From contig MAXL01000144.1 in NCBI GenBank assembly GCA_001751005.1, forward strand, positions 1 to 5,941: a DNA stretch of 5,941 bases, written 5' to 3'. This document shows positions 5,835-5,941 of the stretch, piece after piece. Made by a program: the position numbers and the translations under genes. The notes beneath the pieces are model-generated. The model was given only the letters and a program-made list of their open reading frames with translations, made no database searches and was not told the DNA's origin. Position 1 is the stretch's first letter. Each line of letters starts with the position of its first letter. This DNA is from Desulfobacterales bacterium S5133MH16 (GTDB lineage: Bacteria; Desulfobacterota; Desulfobacteria; Desulfobacterales; UBA11574).

Positions 5835-5941
5835 ATGAAAGAGATCGACGCCAGGGGTCTAGCATGTCCGGCCCCGGTGCTTCAGACAAAAGCGGCTGTC
5901 GAAGAAGTGAACCCGGGTTTAATCAAAGTTATGGTTGATAA
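5835..5941 (+). CDS. yedF: YedF, TusA-like selenium-metabolism protein, 3'-truncated by window edge
   Basis: Only the first 35 residues are in the window. They open MKEIDARGLACPAPVLQTK, the TusA/SirA-type N terminus with the CPxP motif. Cys11 is the sulfur- or selenium-carrying residue by analogy with TusA and is encoded by TGT, so there is no selenocysteine at this position. TusA, SirA and YedF share this opening. I favour the sulfurtransferase-like YedF family, which tracks with selenium use (selD), because of the exact opening and because a LysR regulator and a desulfurase of fitting type lie upstream. The full-length YedF family has a second, DsrE-like domain, which would lie beyond the window. 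Short TusA is the alternative. Confidence 0.8.
   Translation, partial: MKEIDARGLACPAPVLQTKAAVEEVNPGLIKVMVD

Overview
The window looks like chromosomal DNA of moderate GC content from a Desulfobacterota (former Deltaproteobacteria) lineage, most likely a Desulfobacterales-type anaerobe. This rests on recognised gene families and their order, not on a database search. All real genes lie on the + strand.

Region 1 (1-1887) is the end of a cell-envelope operon. It holds the C-terminal part of an S41 carboxyl-terminal processing protease (CtpA), cut by the window edge, followed 3 bases later by a membrane-anchored divergent polysaccharide deacetylase of the YibQ/DUF610 family. These two families often sit together with murein-hydrolase and division genes.

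Region 2 (1888-4085) opens a different theme. A short spacer with overlapping inverted repeats and a CACAGATA direct repeat precedes a LysR-family regulator of the CysB/CysL-like type. A group-I (NifS/IscS-type) cysteine desulfurase follows with all main catalytic residues present. Together with the start of yedF at the right edge (5835-5941, TusA-like CPxP motif), this looks like a selenium/sulfur-handling locus. In that model the desulfurase would release sulfur or selenium from cysteine or selenocysteine, YedF is a persulfide/selenium carrier-like protein, and the LysR protein is the likely local regulator.

Region 3 (4086-5522) has a 351-base non-coding gap and then an unusual fusion gene. 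The gap contains a perfect 8-bp hairpin, a TTGACA-type promoter and a possible LysR-type T-N11-A dyad. The gene joins an N-terminal DUF1858-like Cys domain to a xylose-isomerase-like (AP endonuclease 2 superfamily) TIM barrel. Its substrate is unknown, and its place between the desulfurase and yedF makes it the most interesting protein here.

Region 4 (5523-5834) is a gene-free, strand-asymmetric A/C-rich then G/T-rich inverted repeat that can fold into a long imperfect hairpin. It is followed by a GC-rich segment and a second truncated copy of the right arm that ends one base before the yedF ribosome binding site. It looks like a dispersed non-coding repeat element that has supplied the yedF leader.
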